Assembly: GCF_000014885.1 (NCBI RefSeq)
Contig: NC_011566.1
Span: 4,011,501 to 4,075,500 of the forward strand
Origin: Shewanella piezotolerans WP3
GTDB taxonomy: Bacteria > Pseudomonadota > Gammaproteobacteria > Enterobacterales > Shewanellaceae
Length of the DNA: 64,000 bases
Direction: 5' to 3'
In this document: piece by piece, positions 9,776-18,807 of the stretch
Numbering within the stretch: the first letter of the stretch is position 1
How the letters are laid out: every line of letters begins with the position of its first letter
Position numbers and translations under genes: made by a program
The notes under the pieces: model-generated
What the model was told of the DNA's origin: nothing
The model's database searches: none
The model's input: only the letters and a program-made list of their open reading frames with translations

Positions 9776-10582
9776 CTAGATTTGTTTTTTCTTCGCCACC
9801 AGCGTAATAGCAGCCAGATTATGTTTGTGTTTACTAAATACCTTACGCATACCGAGCACCCGGGCACGCGCCTTTGGTCGAGTTAACAGGTTTTTAGCTA
9901 TCTTAAGAAAGCCCAATATTCCCTCATCGTCTATCATTCGCTTCGGTTCCAGAAGATGCATAGGCGCAACAGCTTCAAATTCAATCTCAAAACCATTATC
10001 CAACATAAGCTGTTTCCACTCTACCGGAGTTATCGGTTTAGCTGGGTGTTGAATGGCCTCTGAAACCTCCTTCTGAATAGCCCGTTTAGCACTTGGGGCA
10101 ATACTATCGGGCGAAATACACAGTTCATGAATGCCGTAGCGACCGCCCGCCTCTAGAATTCTCGACGCTTCAGCAATGATCTCGTTTTTCCGGCTATCGG
10201 ACTGCATAGTTAACATCGCCTCACCGTACACGACCGTCGCCACACTTTCTTCAAGACCCGTTTGCTGTGCATTACCGAGTTTGCAAAGCTGTAAGCCCCC
10301 CTTTAAATAGGAGCGAACTATCTCAGCGGCCTGCTCATTTTGTTCAATGGCGGTATAGCTTTTAGGAGCCTTCTCTAAACAAAGGCGGGCGGTATACCCC
10401 ATACCTGGAGCAAACTCCACAACGCGATCAGCAGTGGTTATTTTCAAGCTCTGCAACATTTTTTGCGTGAGCTCTTTACCACCTGGACGCAGCACCTTTT
10501 TACCCAGTTGAGCAAGTACCCAGTGCCCTGGTGTTTTTGATACATTTCTGTGTTCATTTGGCATTGCCATTTTTTCTGACAT
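9776..10582 (-). CDS. SAM-dependent methyltransferase
   Basis: A 268-residue class I methyltransferase. Motif I is VVEFAPGMGYTARLCL, followed by an acidic residue at the end of strand 2 (YTAIEQNEQA), the usual SAM-binding signature; AGGRYGIHELCI fits the later core strands. The substrate is unknown. The reading frame is open for another 56 codons upstream, but that extension covers the promoter and a Fur box; the start at 10582 has a GGAG site six bases before it and is preferred. It is divergent from a CRP-type regulator, and both probably share control. Confidence 0.8.
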   Translation of the reverse strand: MSEKMAMPNEHRNVSKTPGHWVLAQLGKKVLRPGGKELTQKMLQSLKITTADRVVEFAPGMGYTARLCLEKAPKSYTAIEQNEQAAEIVRSYLKGGLQLCKLGNAQQTGLEESVATVVYGEAMLTMQSDSRKNEIIAEASRILEAGGRYGIHELCISPDSIAPSAKRAIQKEVSEAIQHPAKPITPVEWKQLMLDNGFEIEFEAVAPMHLLEPKRMIDDEGILGFLKIAKNLLTRPKARARVLGMRKVFSKHKHNLAAITLVAKKKQI

Positions 10583-10705
10583 ATCGACTCCTAGGCTAAA
10601 AGTACAACAGGAACCCATATAGCCATAATCGCTATCACGCTTATCCATCGAAAAGCAGGACTTATCGCTTCCATAATCGCTCCCTTTATATGTTGCACTT
10701 TTATT

Positions 10706-10722
10706 AATAATGATTATCATTT
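10706..10722. promoter_or_regulatory. Probable Fur box
   Basis: AATAATGATTATCATTT is close to the classical Fur consensus GATAATGATAATCATTATC. It lies between the divergent methyltransferase and CRP-type regulator genes, about 60 bases from the regulator start. This suggests iron-dependent repression of one or both. No binding data are available. Confidence 0.65.
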
Positions 10723-10782
10723 GCACTATATCTTGAATAGCAAACTTCACCTCTTGATTATTATCAAGCCAAGGAATGTAAC

Positions 10783-11460
10783 GTGCCGGGAACCCTCATC
10801 TCTTTACTTGATGAACAGCAAAAAAAGCAGTTATTTGCTGCGTGTAAAAAGGTCAATTACAGCCTGGGTTATCAACTATTTAGCCAAGGAGAGAGTGCAG
10901 ACACTATGTACTTAGTGGACAGAGGCAAGGTTTCAATATATCGCTTGATGCCAAATGGAGACGAGAAGCTATTCAAGGTGTTTATGGCCGGAGAACTTAT
11001 CGCTGAGATGGCGATGTTCATGCAGCCACGCCGCTACCCTATGAGCGCACGAATCGAGCAAGACAGTGAGTTATCCGCATTTTTCTACCGCAATATTCTG
11101 GGGATTGTATCGAGCTCACCAGAGCTTTCGGTGAAAGTGATGGCATTGATGAGTAATAAAATCTGCCAACTAATGGACAATATGAATATTCTGACCCAGG
11201 TCAACGCCAACCAGAGACTGGTTATGAAACTTGCTGATATTTATCGCTCACAAAGTATCAAACAAGGCCGAGTTTCCCTGCTCGTCACCAAAAAGCTACT
11301 CGCGACCCAGTTAGGCATGACTCCCGAAACACTCTCAAGAGCGATCAAGAAACTAAAGGCAGACGGCCATATCATCGAATCTGGCAATCACATTACTCTC
11401 GTTAATATCCCATCTCTATGTGAGTCAGTGGATTTAACCCCCGATATTTTCAGTACTTAA
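10783..11460 (+). CDS. CRP/FNR-family transcriptional regulator
   Basis: A 225-residue regulator with an N-terminal cyclic-nucleotide-binding-like beta-roll (about residues 15-115, with GYQLFSQGESADTMYLVDRG) and a C-terminal winged helix (LLATQLGMTPETLSRAIKKLK). It lacks the clustered N-terminal cysteines of FNR, so it is not an oxygen sensor of that type; the ligand is unknown. It starts with GTG, preceded by AAGGA. It is divergent from the methyltransferase across a Fur-box region, which suggests a link to iron or metal stress. Similar regulators of the Crp/Dnr branches are possible alternatives. Confidence 0.85.
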   Translation: MPGTLISLLDEQQKKQLFAACKKVNYSLGYQLFSQGESADTMYLVDRGKVSIYRLMPNGDEKLFKVFMAGELIAEMAMFMQPRRYPMSARIEQDSELSAFFYRNILGIVSSSPELSVKVMALMSNKICQLMDNMNILTQVNANQRLVMKLADIYRSQSIKQGRVSLLVTKKLLATQLGMTPETLSRAIKKLKADGHIIESGNHITLVNIPSLCESVDLTPDIFST

Positions 11461-11736
11461 CGTCACTATTCATTAAAGACAACACAGAAATAGATTTAAG
11501 AAGCTAAAGATTGATAGAAGGCAAGCTTAACGTTCATTCGCGTATATCGAAAGTGATTATCCTCGGCCGCTAGGTGCACCTAGAATAAAATCAGCATTCT
11601 GCAAACATGTAAATATACGGGCTAGCTTACGCCAATTGAGACTCCCCCTAAAAAACAAACCTTTTGGTTCACTTCCCATGCTAAGCTTTTAGCTAAATCA
11701 CAGCCTCTTTAAACCGCTACGCGTATATTCAACCCT

Positions 11737-12948
11737 ATGAACAAACTCAGCCGAAATGAAAGACTGACAGTGATCTTAAAACTGCTCAGTGAACACAAAA
11801 CCTTATCCAATGCCCAACTGGCCAAGTTACTGCAAGTCACACCCAAGACCATTCGTTGCGATCTGGTGTTACTGCAAAATGAGCGGCAAGTGATAAGGAC
11901 TCATGGTGGTGTACAGATCTCAGCGGAGTTCGATGCTGATAAATATTGTCTGGATAACCTGTTATCACAGTTAACCAGCAATGCCAGTTTATCGAGTCCA
12001 TCCGCACAGACTCCTAGTAAACGTAGAGGTAATGAAATGAATAACAAGGTGTTTATACTCGGCTCTTTTAATGTCGATATCGTCTCTACATTGGAGCGCT
12101 TTCCCCAACCTGGTGAAACGTTACATGCACTGAGCAACAATATTGGTGCTGGCGGTAAAGGGGCAAACCAAGCATATGCAACGGCAAAGGCTGGCGCCAA
12201 TGTCACCTTTATGACCAAAATCGGTAAAGACCAATTTAGCCACTTCGCTAAAGAGCATCTGGCTACGACGGGGATCAATAACACCATTATCGCCGAATCA
12301 GACAACAGCCCTACAGGCAATGCCCTCATCTATGTCTGCCAGCAAACCGGTGAAAACATGATTGCAGTGCACTCTGGTGCCAATACTGAAATTACCCAGC
12401 AAGAGATCATACAAGCGGAGCAACACATTGTGGGGGCTGATTTGCTGCTGACTCAACTGGAGAACAATATCGATGCGGTGAAGCGCGCAATGCAGATAGC
12501 TCATGCCCATGGCGTCAGTGTTGTGCTAAACCCTGCGCCCTACCACAACGAGACTCCAAGCTTACTGGAGTATGTGGATATGGTGACCCCAAATGAAACT
12601 GAAGCGTCTTTGATGACAGGCATCGAAGTGACAGATCTCGATAGCGCTAAACAAGCCGCAATAAAAATCAGTCAAATGGGGGTAAACAAGGTGGTGATAA
12701 CCCGAGGGGCACAAGGGGTACTCTTGTATGAAAACGGCCGTTTCAGCGAAGTTGCCGCAGTAAAATGCGTAGTGACCGATACCACGGGTGCTGGGGATGC
12801 CTTTAACGGTGCACTGGTGGCACAAATAGTAAAGGGCGACAGCCTATTAGATGCAGCAAGATTTGCCAACGCCTATGCCTCGTTGGCTGTAGAGCGCGAA
12901 GGCGCAGCGAATATGCCAGATGTGAGCTTAGTGGCTGCAAGGCTGTAA
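11737..12948 (+). CDS. DeoR-type HTH fused to ribokinase (PfkB family)
   Basis: A 403-residue two-domain protein. Residues 1-60 are a DeoR-like helix-turn-helix (SNAQLAKLLQVTPKTIRCDL). After a serine/threonine-rich linker of about 40 residues comes a full ribokinase: GSFNVDIVSTLERFPQPGET, GGKGANQAYA and the catalytic DTTGAGDAFNG. It should phosphorylate ribose or a related sugar or nucleoside and may also bind DNA. An internal ATG at residue 101 (12037), just where the kinase begins, could yield the kinase alone. The next gene, convergent, is a nucleoside hydrolase that releases ribose, so the pair fits nucleoside salvage. Confidence 0.85.
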   Translation: MNKLSRNERLTVILKLLSEHKTLSNAQLAKLLQVTPKTIRCDLVLLQNERQVIRTHGGVQISAEFDADKYCLDNLLSQLTSNASLSSPSAQTPSKRRGNEMNNKVFILGSFNVDIVSTLERFPQPGETLHALSNNIGAGGKGANQAYATAKAGANVTFMTKIGKDQFSHFAKEHLATTGINNTIIAESDNSPTGNALIYVCQQTGENMIAVHSGANTEITQQEIIQAEQHIVGADLLLTQLENNIDAVKRAMQIAHAHGVSVVLNPAPYHNETPSLLEYVDMVTPNETEASLMTGIEVTDLDSAKQAAIKISQMGVNKVVITRGAQGVLLYENGRFSEVAAVKCVVTDTTGAGDAFNGALVAQIVKGDSLLDAARFANAYASLAVEREGAANMPDVSLVAARL

Positions 12949-12996
12949 TGGCCCGAGCTATAACAGTTTCCCTACTCGCATACGACCGCTAGAGAC

Positions 12997-13030
12997 AAAA
13001 AAGCCTAGTATTAAACACTAGGCTTTTTTT
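12997..13030. terminator. Bidirectional terminator
   Basis: AAAAAGCCTAGT and ACTAGGCTTTTT form a stem with A- and T-runs. It serves the convergent HTH-ribokinase and nucleoside hydrolase genes. Confidence 0.8.
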
Positions 13031-13095
13031 AACGATACTCACAACTTAAAAACGGTTCTAATCTTTAAACAGCTTAAAATTTTCAAGCCTGATAA

Positions 13096-14070
13096 TCATC
13101 GTTGCTTTTGGCCATAATCAATAATGGTTTGGCGGTAAATTTCCAGCAACTCACTATCATTCACTGCAACCCCAATACGTTGTGATGTTTGAGTTTGCCA
13201 CTCATCATGCATGTATTGACGGCCATCGAATTTCTGAATAGTCATCCCTTCTGCAGGTCCTTCGGTCACCACGCGTACAGGCCCCTCTCTGAGGGTGAAC
13301 AACTCTGGCTTAATCACATAAGCAATCGCCGATGGGTCGTGTACGTGACAAGCATTTAAGCCCACTTTCTCTTTATAAAATTTAAGGTAGAAGCGACTAA
13401 CGTCCCAAATAAACTGACCCACTTCAGCGGCATCATCACGCAACTGGTCTAAATAGTCTGCCGTAAAGAAGCTTTGCTCAGTAACATCAAGCCCAATAAT
13501 CACTACTGGCCAAGCGGCGCCAAATACAATATCAGCAGCATGGGGATCGTCATGGATATTAGCTTCTGCATATGGCGTCACATTACCGCGGTGATCGTTA
13601 ACCCCGAATGCGCCGCCCATAATCACCACTTCTTTAACCAAATTAACAATATTAGGCTCAGCTTTCAGCGCCAGTGCGAGGTTAGTCAAAGGTCCAATAG
13701 CCACTAAAGTGATTTCGTTTGGCTCGGCCGTTACCGCGTCAATGATGTATTGGTAAGCAGGACGACTATCGGCCTCGCCCGCCACATCAGCAGGTACTTG
13801 GACATCACCAAATCCACTTTCGCCATGTACCGCGACAGTAGGGCCAACCGGAGGTCTAACAATAGGTTTGCTAGCGCCTTCTGCTACATCGGCCCCAAAG
13901 CCATACTTTTGTTTTAGGTACAAAGCATTATGCGTCGCGCCCGCAATGGCCACATTACCGTAAATAGTGGTTATCGCCTTGAGCTCGATGTCAGGATGCG
14001 CCTCAGCGAACAGGATCGCCATGACATCATCAATCCCTGGATCTGTGTCTAATATTATTTTTTTAGTCAT
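13096..14070 (-). CDS. Inosine/uridine-preferring nucleoside hydrolase
   Basis: A 324-residue member of the IUNH family, which cleaves nucleosides to base and ribose. The calcium-binding signature DTDPGIDDVMAI is at the N-terminus, and VVIMGGAFG and CHVHDPSAIAY are further family motifs, the latter carrying the catalytic histidine and a calcium-binding aspartate. The frame is open 19 codons further upstream; the chosen ATG gives the standard family N-terminus MTKKIILDTDPG and has AGGA 11 bases upstream. Substrate preference (purine or pyrimidine) cannot be read from the sequence. No transporter lies alongside. Confidence 0.9.
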   Translation of the reverse strand: MTKKIILDTDPGIDDVMAILFAEAHPDIELKAITTIYGNVAIAGATHNALYLKQKYGFGADVAEGASKPIVRPPVGPTVAVHGESGFGDVQVPADVAGEADSRPAYQYIIDAVTAEPNEITLVAIGPLTNLALALKAEPNIVNLVKEVVIMGGAFGVNDHRGNVTPYAEANIHDDPHAADIVFGAAWPVVIIGLDVTEQSFFTADYLDQLRDDAAEVGQFIWDVSRFYLKFYKEKVGLNACHVHDPSAIAYVIKPELFTLREGPVRVVTEGPAEGMTIQKFDGRQYMHDEWQTQTSQRIGVAVNDSELLEIYRQTIIDYGQKQR

Positions 14071-14720
14071 TGAATCTATCATCCTGTTTTCGTGATATCG
14101 ATACCCAGCGGTTGCGCTGTTGCACATTAAGCGCCTAGCGACATAAACATCAATATCAAATGAGTTAAAAGTGAATACGTAAAAAGCTTAGCAGCTTAAC
14201 AACCCCCTAATATACGGACAGTGTTAAACAAGGAGTGTGATAAAACCAAGAACTTCTACAAAAAAGAGAACAACTTGGTTCGTATATCAAACTTGTGTTT
14301 TAAAAGTGCTTTTAATCAGTGGTCATAATGCTGGGTTTACCCTTAACGCCAATCAGCTGATTGTGGGCTAATCGCCTCCGCTAAATACAAAAGCCCCTCA
14401 GTTCGAGTAACAACATCTAAGAGCTATCGAATGCTAAAGATTACGGTTGAAACTAATTTTTGTTCAAACTTTATTTTTTGCAAAACAGCGACTATTGAAC
14501 ACTTATCATTCTATGATTTTGTGCCAATTTAATCAGACACTTACACCAACGTCACTCCAAGCATAAATTCACAAAACGATTCTGTGATTCAGGTCGCAAA
14601 TTTCAATAAAGGTTGATAGTTACAGCTCTAACCATTAGAGTTGTTATTAATTGAACGTTCAATTAACAATTTGAGCTACAAAAATACTAACAATAATAGC
14701 CATTCAGGATCTCGCCTTTT
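14071..14720. other. Intergenic region upstream of bet operon (650 bp)
   Basis: No gene is visible. It holds the promoter of the nucleoside hydrolase at the left and the bet promoter and BetI operator at the right. The middle is AT-rich and without clear structure. Confidence 0.55.
14647..14666. promoter_or_regulatory. BetI operator
   Basis: TTAATTGAACGTTCAATTAA is a perfect 20-bp palindrome 54 bases before betI. Its core ATTGAACGTTCAAT resembles known BetI operators, which release the choline-responsive repressor. It should control betI-betB-betA. Confidence 0.8.
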
Positions 14721-15326
14721 ATGCCGCGCCCGCCAATGAAAACCGTCCGCCAACAACAGCTCATCGACGCCACTTTAGTCTCGGTTGAACAACATGGGTT
14801 ACACAACACCACCATCAATACGATTAGTGGTTTGGCTGGGTTGTCATCAGGATTAATTAGCCATTACTTTGGCGGCAAACAAGGGTTAATTGAAGCAACG
14901 CAAAAGTATTTGCTCGATCAGCTTAAACAAGCGCTACTGAGTCGCACAGCAGATAAAGAGCTATTGCCACTGGCGAGGTTGCACGCCATTGTTGAGGCCA
15001 ACTTTACCGAGTTGCAACGCTCAAGACCGGCAACCAAGACCTGGTTAAGCTTTTGGTCACAAGCAATGCACGAGCCAGGGCTTGCAAGGCTGCAACATAT
15101 CAACAGCCAACGTCTATATAGCAACCTCTTATTTTCTTTCAAAAAGCTACTTCCCGATACCAGCGCCATCACTGCAGCCAAACAAACTGCCGCCATGATT
15201 GATGGCTTTTGGCTACGTAGTGCGTTGAGCGCTGCACCAGAGAAAGAGTTCGAACAGGCACAAATTTTATGTAAGGCCTTTATCGAGGCAGTGATCATGC
15301 AGTACGGAGAAACCCGATGTCACTAG
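14721..15326 (+). CDS. betI: TetR-family choline-responsive repressor BetI
   Basis: A 201-residue TetR repressor. The N-terminal HTH is HNTTINTISGLAGLSSGLIS followed by HYFGGKQGLIEAT, closely matching BetI (ISHYF-x-x-K-x-G-L-x-EAT). The C-terminal ligand domain contains WLSFWSQAMHEP, also a BetI signature. It represses the choline oxidation operon until choline is present. It is the first gene of betIBA and overlaps betB by 10 bases, implying translational coupling. A perfect palindromic operator lies just upstream. Confidence 0.93.
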   Translation: MPRPPMKTVRQQQLIDATLVSVEQHGLHNTTINTISGLAGLSSGLISHYFGGKQGLIEATQKYLLDQLKQALLSRTADKELLPLARLHAIVEANFTELQRSRPATKTWLSFWSQAMHEPGLARLQHINSQRLYSNLLFSFKKLLPDTSAITAAKQTAAMIDGFWLRSALSAAPEKEFEQAQILCKAFIEAVIMQYGETRCH

Positions 15327-16780
15327 TTGTATATCCAAACTATATCCACGGACAAGCCCTTAGAAACAGTAGCGGCGAAACCTTTGAAGTGATTAACCCA
15401 GCGACTGGCAAGGTCAATTATTTAGTTGAAGTTGCCGATGAAAAGATCCAGCAAGCGGCAATCGACAGTGCAAAAACAGGCTTTGCCGTTTGGTCTGCAA
15501 TGAGCACATTCGAGCGCAGTCGTATTTTGCTTAAAGCCGTTGCACTGCTTCGCGAGCGCAACGACGAGCTAGCAGCAATAGAAGTGCAAGACACAGGTAA
15601 ACCCTGGCAAGAAGCGTCAGTGGTTGACGTGGTAACCGGTGCAGATTCAATTGAGTTCTTTGCCGGTCTTGCGCCAAGTATTGAGGGCAATCAGCAAACC
15701 GTTGGTGATGATTTCTATTACACCCGCCGCGAGCCATTAGGTATTTGTGCCGGGATTGGCGCTTGGAACTATCCGCTACAGATCGCCTGCTGGAAATCAG
15801 CGCCGGCGCTGGCTTGCGGCAATGTGATGATCTTTAAACCATCGGAAGAAACGCCCTTAGGTGCATTAAAGCTTGCAGAGATATTTACCGAAGCGGGCGT
15901 ACCCGATGGTGTATTTAACGTAGTGCAAGGTGATGGCCGCGTGGGCGCTTGGCTAACGCATAATGAAGAGATAGCAAAAGTGTCGTTCACCGGTGAAGTC
16001 GGCACAGGCAAAAAAGTAATGGCAGCTGCTGCCAGCTCACTCAAAGAGGTCACTATGGAGCTTGGCGGTAAATCACCGCTAATCGTCTTCAACGACGCTG
16101 ATCTCGACAACGCAGTATCGGCTGCCATGCTAGGTAACTTCTACACCCAGGGCGAAATTTGCACCAATGGCACACGGGTATTTGTGCAGCAGGATATCTA
16201 CCCTCAGTTTATTGAAAAACTCCTTAAACGCACTCAAGAGAATATTGTCTGTGGCGATCCGATGGATCCGGCAACAAACTTTGGCGCGCTTATCTCAAAG
16301 CCGCATCTCGACAAGGTGATGAGTTACATTGAGATTGGCAAGCAAGAAGGCGCAGAGCTACTCGCAGGCGGCCACACTTTAAGCCCTGATAACAGCCCTA
16401 GTGGCTACTTTGTTGCGCCGACTATTTTTGGTCAGTGCAGCGATGAAATGACCTTAAGCCAAGAGGAGATCTTCGGTCCGGTGATGTCGGTACTGCCGTT
16501 TAGTGATGAAGATGAAGTTATTCGCCGCGCGAATGCCACCCGCTTAGGCTTGGCCGCAGGCGTGTTTACTCAAGACATTACCCGCGCGCACCGCGTTATC
16601 CATCAGATGCAAGCAGGTATTTGCTGGATAAATGCCTATGGTGCCTCACCGGCAGAGATGCCTGTAGGCGGCTATAAAATGTCGGGGATTGGCCGTGAAA
16701 ACGGCAGTGAAACCCTAAAAGCTTACACTCAAATCAAAGCCGTATACGTTGGTATGCAGCCGCTTGAAAGTCCGTTTTAA
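15317..16780 (+). CDS. betB: Betaine aldehyde dehydrogenase
   Basis: A 487-residue NAD(P)-dependent aldehyde dehydrogenase that oxidises betaine aldehyde to the osmoprotectant glycine betaine. Visible signatures are the cofactor loop FTGEVGTGKKV, the general-base glutamate in VTMELGGKSP and the catalytic cysteine in QGEICTNGTRVF. Length equals that of E. coli BetB within a few residues. Position between betI and betA supports the identity over other aldehyde dehydrogenases. Confidence 0.95.
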   Translation: MSLVVYPNYIHGQALRNSSGETFEVINPATGKVNYLVEVADEKIQQAAIDSAKTGFAVWSAMSTFERSRILLKAVALLRERNDELAAIEVQDTGKPWQEASVVDVVTGADSIEFFAGLAPSIEGNQQTVGDDFYYTRREPLGICAGIGAWNYPLQIACWKSAPALACGNVMIFKPSEETPLGALKLAEIFTEAGVPDGVFNVVQGDGRVGAWLTHNEEIAKVSFTGEVGTGKKVMAAAASSLKEVTMELGGKSPLIVFNDADLDNAVSAAMLGNFYTQGEICTNGTRVFVQQDIYPQFIEKLLKRTQENIVCGDPMDPATNFGALISKPHLDKVMSYIEIGKQEGAELLAGGHTLSPDNSPSGYFVAPTIFGQCSDEMTLSQEEIFGPVMSVLPFSDEDEVIRRANATRLGLAAGVFTQDITRAHRVIHQMQAGICWINAYGASPAEMPVGGYKMSGIGRENGSETLKAYTQIKAVYVGMQPLESPF

Positions 16781-16789
16781 GGCGCTGAC

Positions 16790-18490
16790 ATGACCTCTAT
16801 ATCAAATGAAAAGTACGACTATATCATTGTTGGTGCAGGGAGTGCGGGCTGTGTACTCGCCAACCGCCTATCTGCCGATGCCAACAACAAAGTGCTGCTA
16901 CTGGAAACCGGTGGTAGTGACAAGAGCATCTTTATCCAGATGCCAACGGCACTGTCTATTCCAATGAATACCGCTAAGTATGCCTGGCAGTTTGAAACCG
17001 AAGCTGAGCCGCATCTTGATAACCGCCGTATGCACTGCCCTCGCGGCAAGGTACTGGGCGGTTCGTCATCAATTAACGGCATGGTCTATGTGCGTGGCCA
17101 TGCGCGTGATTTTGATGAGTGGCAGCAAGAGGGTGCTAAAGATTGGGATTATGCCCATTGCCTGCCCTACTTCAAAAAAGCAGAAAGCTGGGCATTTGGT
17201 GGAGACGATTACCGCGGCGTAGCCGGGCCTCTTGCGGTTAATAACGGCAATGAGATGAAAAATCCGCTCTATAAAGCCTTTGTTGACGCTGGAGTTGATG
17301 CTGGTTACTTAGCCACTGATGACTACAACGGCGCACAGCAAGAAGGTTTTGGCGCCATGCACATGACCATTAAAAATGGTGTGCGCTGGTCAACCTCTAA
17401 TGCTTATCTGCGCCCTGCGATGAAGCGCAGTAACCTCACTGTTATCACCCATGCTCTGGTACATAAAGTGTTGTTCTCGACTAAAGCTGGCGAAAGCAAA
17501 AAAGCGGTCGGGGTGCACTTTGAGCGTAAAGGTAAGCACATAGAGGTCAACGCCAATAAAGAGGTCATCCTCTCGGCTGGCTCTGTCGGTTCGCCGCACA
17601 TTCTACAGCTATCAGGTATTGGCGCAGCCGATACGCTAAAACAAGCTGGCATTGAGCAAGTCCATGAACTGCCAGGGGTCGGTGAAAACCTACAAGATCA
17701 CTTAGAGTTCTACTTCCAATTTAAGTGCCTTAAGCCAATATCGCTTAACGGCAAACTCGACCCGTTGAATAAGCTATTTATCGGTACCCGTTGGATCTTA
17801 AATAAATCTGGACTGGGCGCCACTAATCACTTTGAGTCTTGTGGCTTTATTCGCTCAAAAGCTGGACTTGAGTGGCCAGACTTACAATATCACTTCTTGC
17901 CTGCTGCCATGCGCTATGACGGCAAAGAAGCTTTTGCAGGCCATGGTTTTCAGGTGCACATTGGCCATAACAAGCCTAAAAGCCGCGGCAGTATTAAAGT
18001 GCTTTCTAGTGATGCGCATGTTGCGCCAAGTATTCAGTTTAATTACCTGTCGCATCAAGATGACATTGAAGGCTTTCGCGCCTGTGTTCGCCTTACTCGC
18101 GAGATCAGCAATCAGAACGCACTCGATGAATATCGCGGCGAAGAGATCCAGCCAGGTATTAGCGTGCAAACCGATGAGCAGATAGACAGTTTTGTCAGAA
18201 GCTCTGTTGAGAGTGCTTACCACCCATCTTGCTCATGCAAAATGGGCGAAGACGCGATGGCTGTGGTTGATTCGCAAACCCGAGTACACGGCATGGAAGG
18301 CCTTAGAGTGGTTGATTCCTCTATTTTCCCTACCATTCCGAACGGCAATTTAAATTCGCCGACCATTATGGTCGCAGAGCGAGCAGCAGACTTGATTTTA
18401 GGTCATAGCCCATTATCGCCGAGTACAGCGCCAGTGATTACCGCCAACAATTGGCAGCAACAACAGCGCAACCATTTACCCAAGAGATAG
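16790..18490 (+). CDS. betA: Choline dehydrogenase
   Basis: A 566-residue GMC-family flavoprotein that oxidises choline to betaine aldehyde at the membrane. The FAD site IIVGAGSAGCVLANRLS is at the N-terminus, GKVLGGSSSINGMVYVRGH and LSAGSVGSPHILQLSGIG are GMC signatures, and HPSCSCKMG and VDSSIFPTIPNGNLNSPT form the C-terminal active-site region. It follows betB by 9 bases and completes the bet operon. Confidence 0.95.
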   Translation: MTSISNEKYDYIIVGAGSAGCVLANRLSADANNKVLLLETGGSDKSIFIQMPTALSIPMNTAKYAWQFETEAEPHLDNRRMHCPRGKVLGGSSSINGMVYVRGHARDFDEWQQEGAKDWDYAHCLPYFKKAESWAFGGDDYRGVAGPLAVNNGNEMKNPLYKAFVDAGVDAGYLATDDYNGAQQEGFGAMHMTIKNGVRWSTSNAYLRPAMKRSNLTVITHALVHKVLFSTKAGESKKAVGVHFERKGKHIEVNANKEVILSAGSVGSPHILQLSGIGAADTLKQAGIEQVHELPGVGENLQDHLEFYFQFKCLKPISLNGKLDPLNKLFIGTRWILNKSGLGATNHFESCGFIRSKAGLEWPDLQYHFLPAAMRYDGKEAFAGHGFQVHIGHNKPKSRGSIKVLSSDAHVAPSIQFNYLSHQDDIEGFRACVRLTREISNQNALDEYRGEEIQPGISVQTDEQIDSFVRSSVESAYHPSCSCKMGEDAMAVVDSQTRVHGMEGLRVVDSSIFPTIPNGNLNSPTIMVAERAADLILGHSPLSPSTAPVITANNWQQQQRNHLPKR

Positions 18491-18807
18491 CGCCACAAGA
18501 TAGGTCGCTTGGCTTAGCGCAGCATTTAAGTGCTAAGCCAGTCGATGTCCCCAGCGAACTGGAGATGATCCGCAATCAATTTGCGCATTTCAAAATAGCT
18601 GGGTATAGGCCTCGGTCAGCCTAAGCCAAGTAGGGCTAAATGGCCATAATCGCCAACTGTAATTTATCAAACCTTAACTTTCGTTAAATCGATAATTAAG
18701 GCTTGAGGGATTTTTGCGGCCAAAATTTGCTGCAAGTTAGCATAATAACAATAAACATAAGGATTTAAACCCATGTTTTATAACAACAATAAGTCTGGAG
18801 TTCTATA
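18491..18807. other. betA-transporter intergenic region (317 bp)
   Basis: No gene is visible. GGCTTAGC (18511-18518) and GCTAAGCC (18532-18539) form an 8-bp hairpin after betA, but there is no T-run, so it is at best a weak terminator. The right part is AT-rich and should hold the promoter of the next gene, which has a GGAG ribosome site (18798-18801). Confidence 0.5.

Noticed and set aside
10583..10750. 56-codon N-terminal extension of the methyltransferase
   Set aside because: It covers the Fur box and divergent promoter; a strong GGAG start lies downstream.
12298..12869. Minus-strand ORFs within the ribokinase gene
   Set aside because: Antisense shadows of a gene with clear catalytic motifs.
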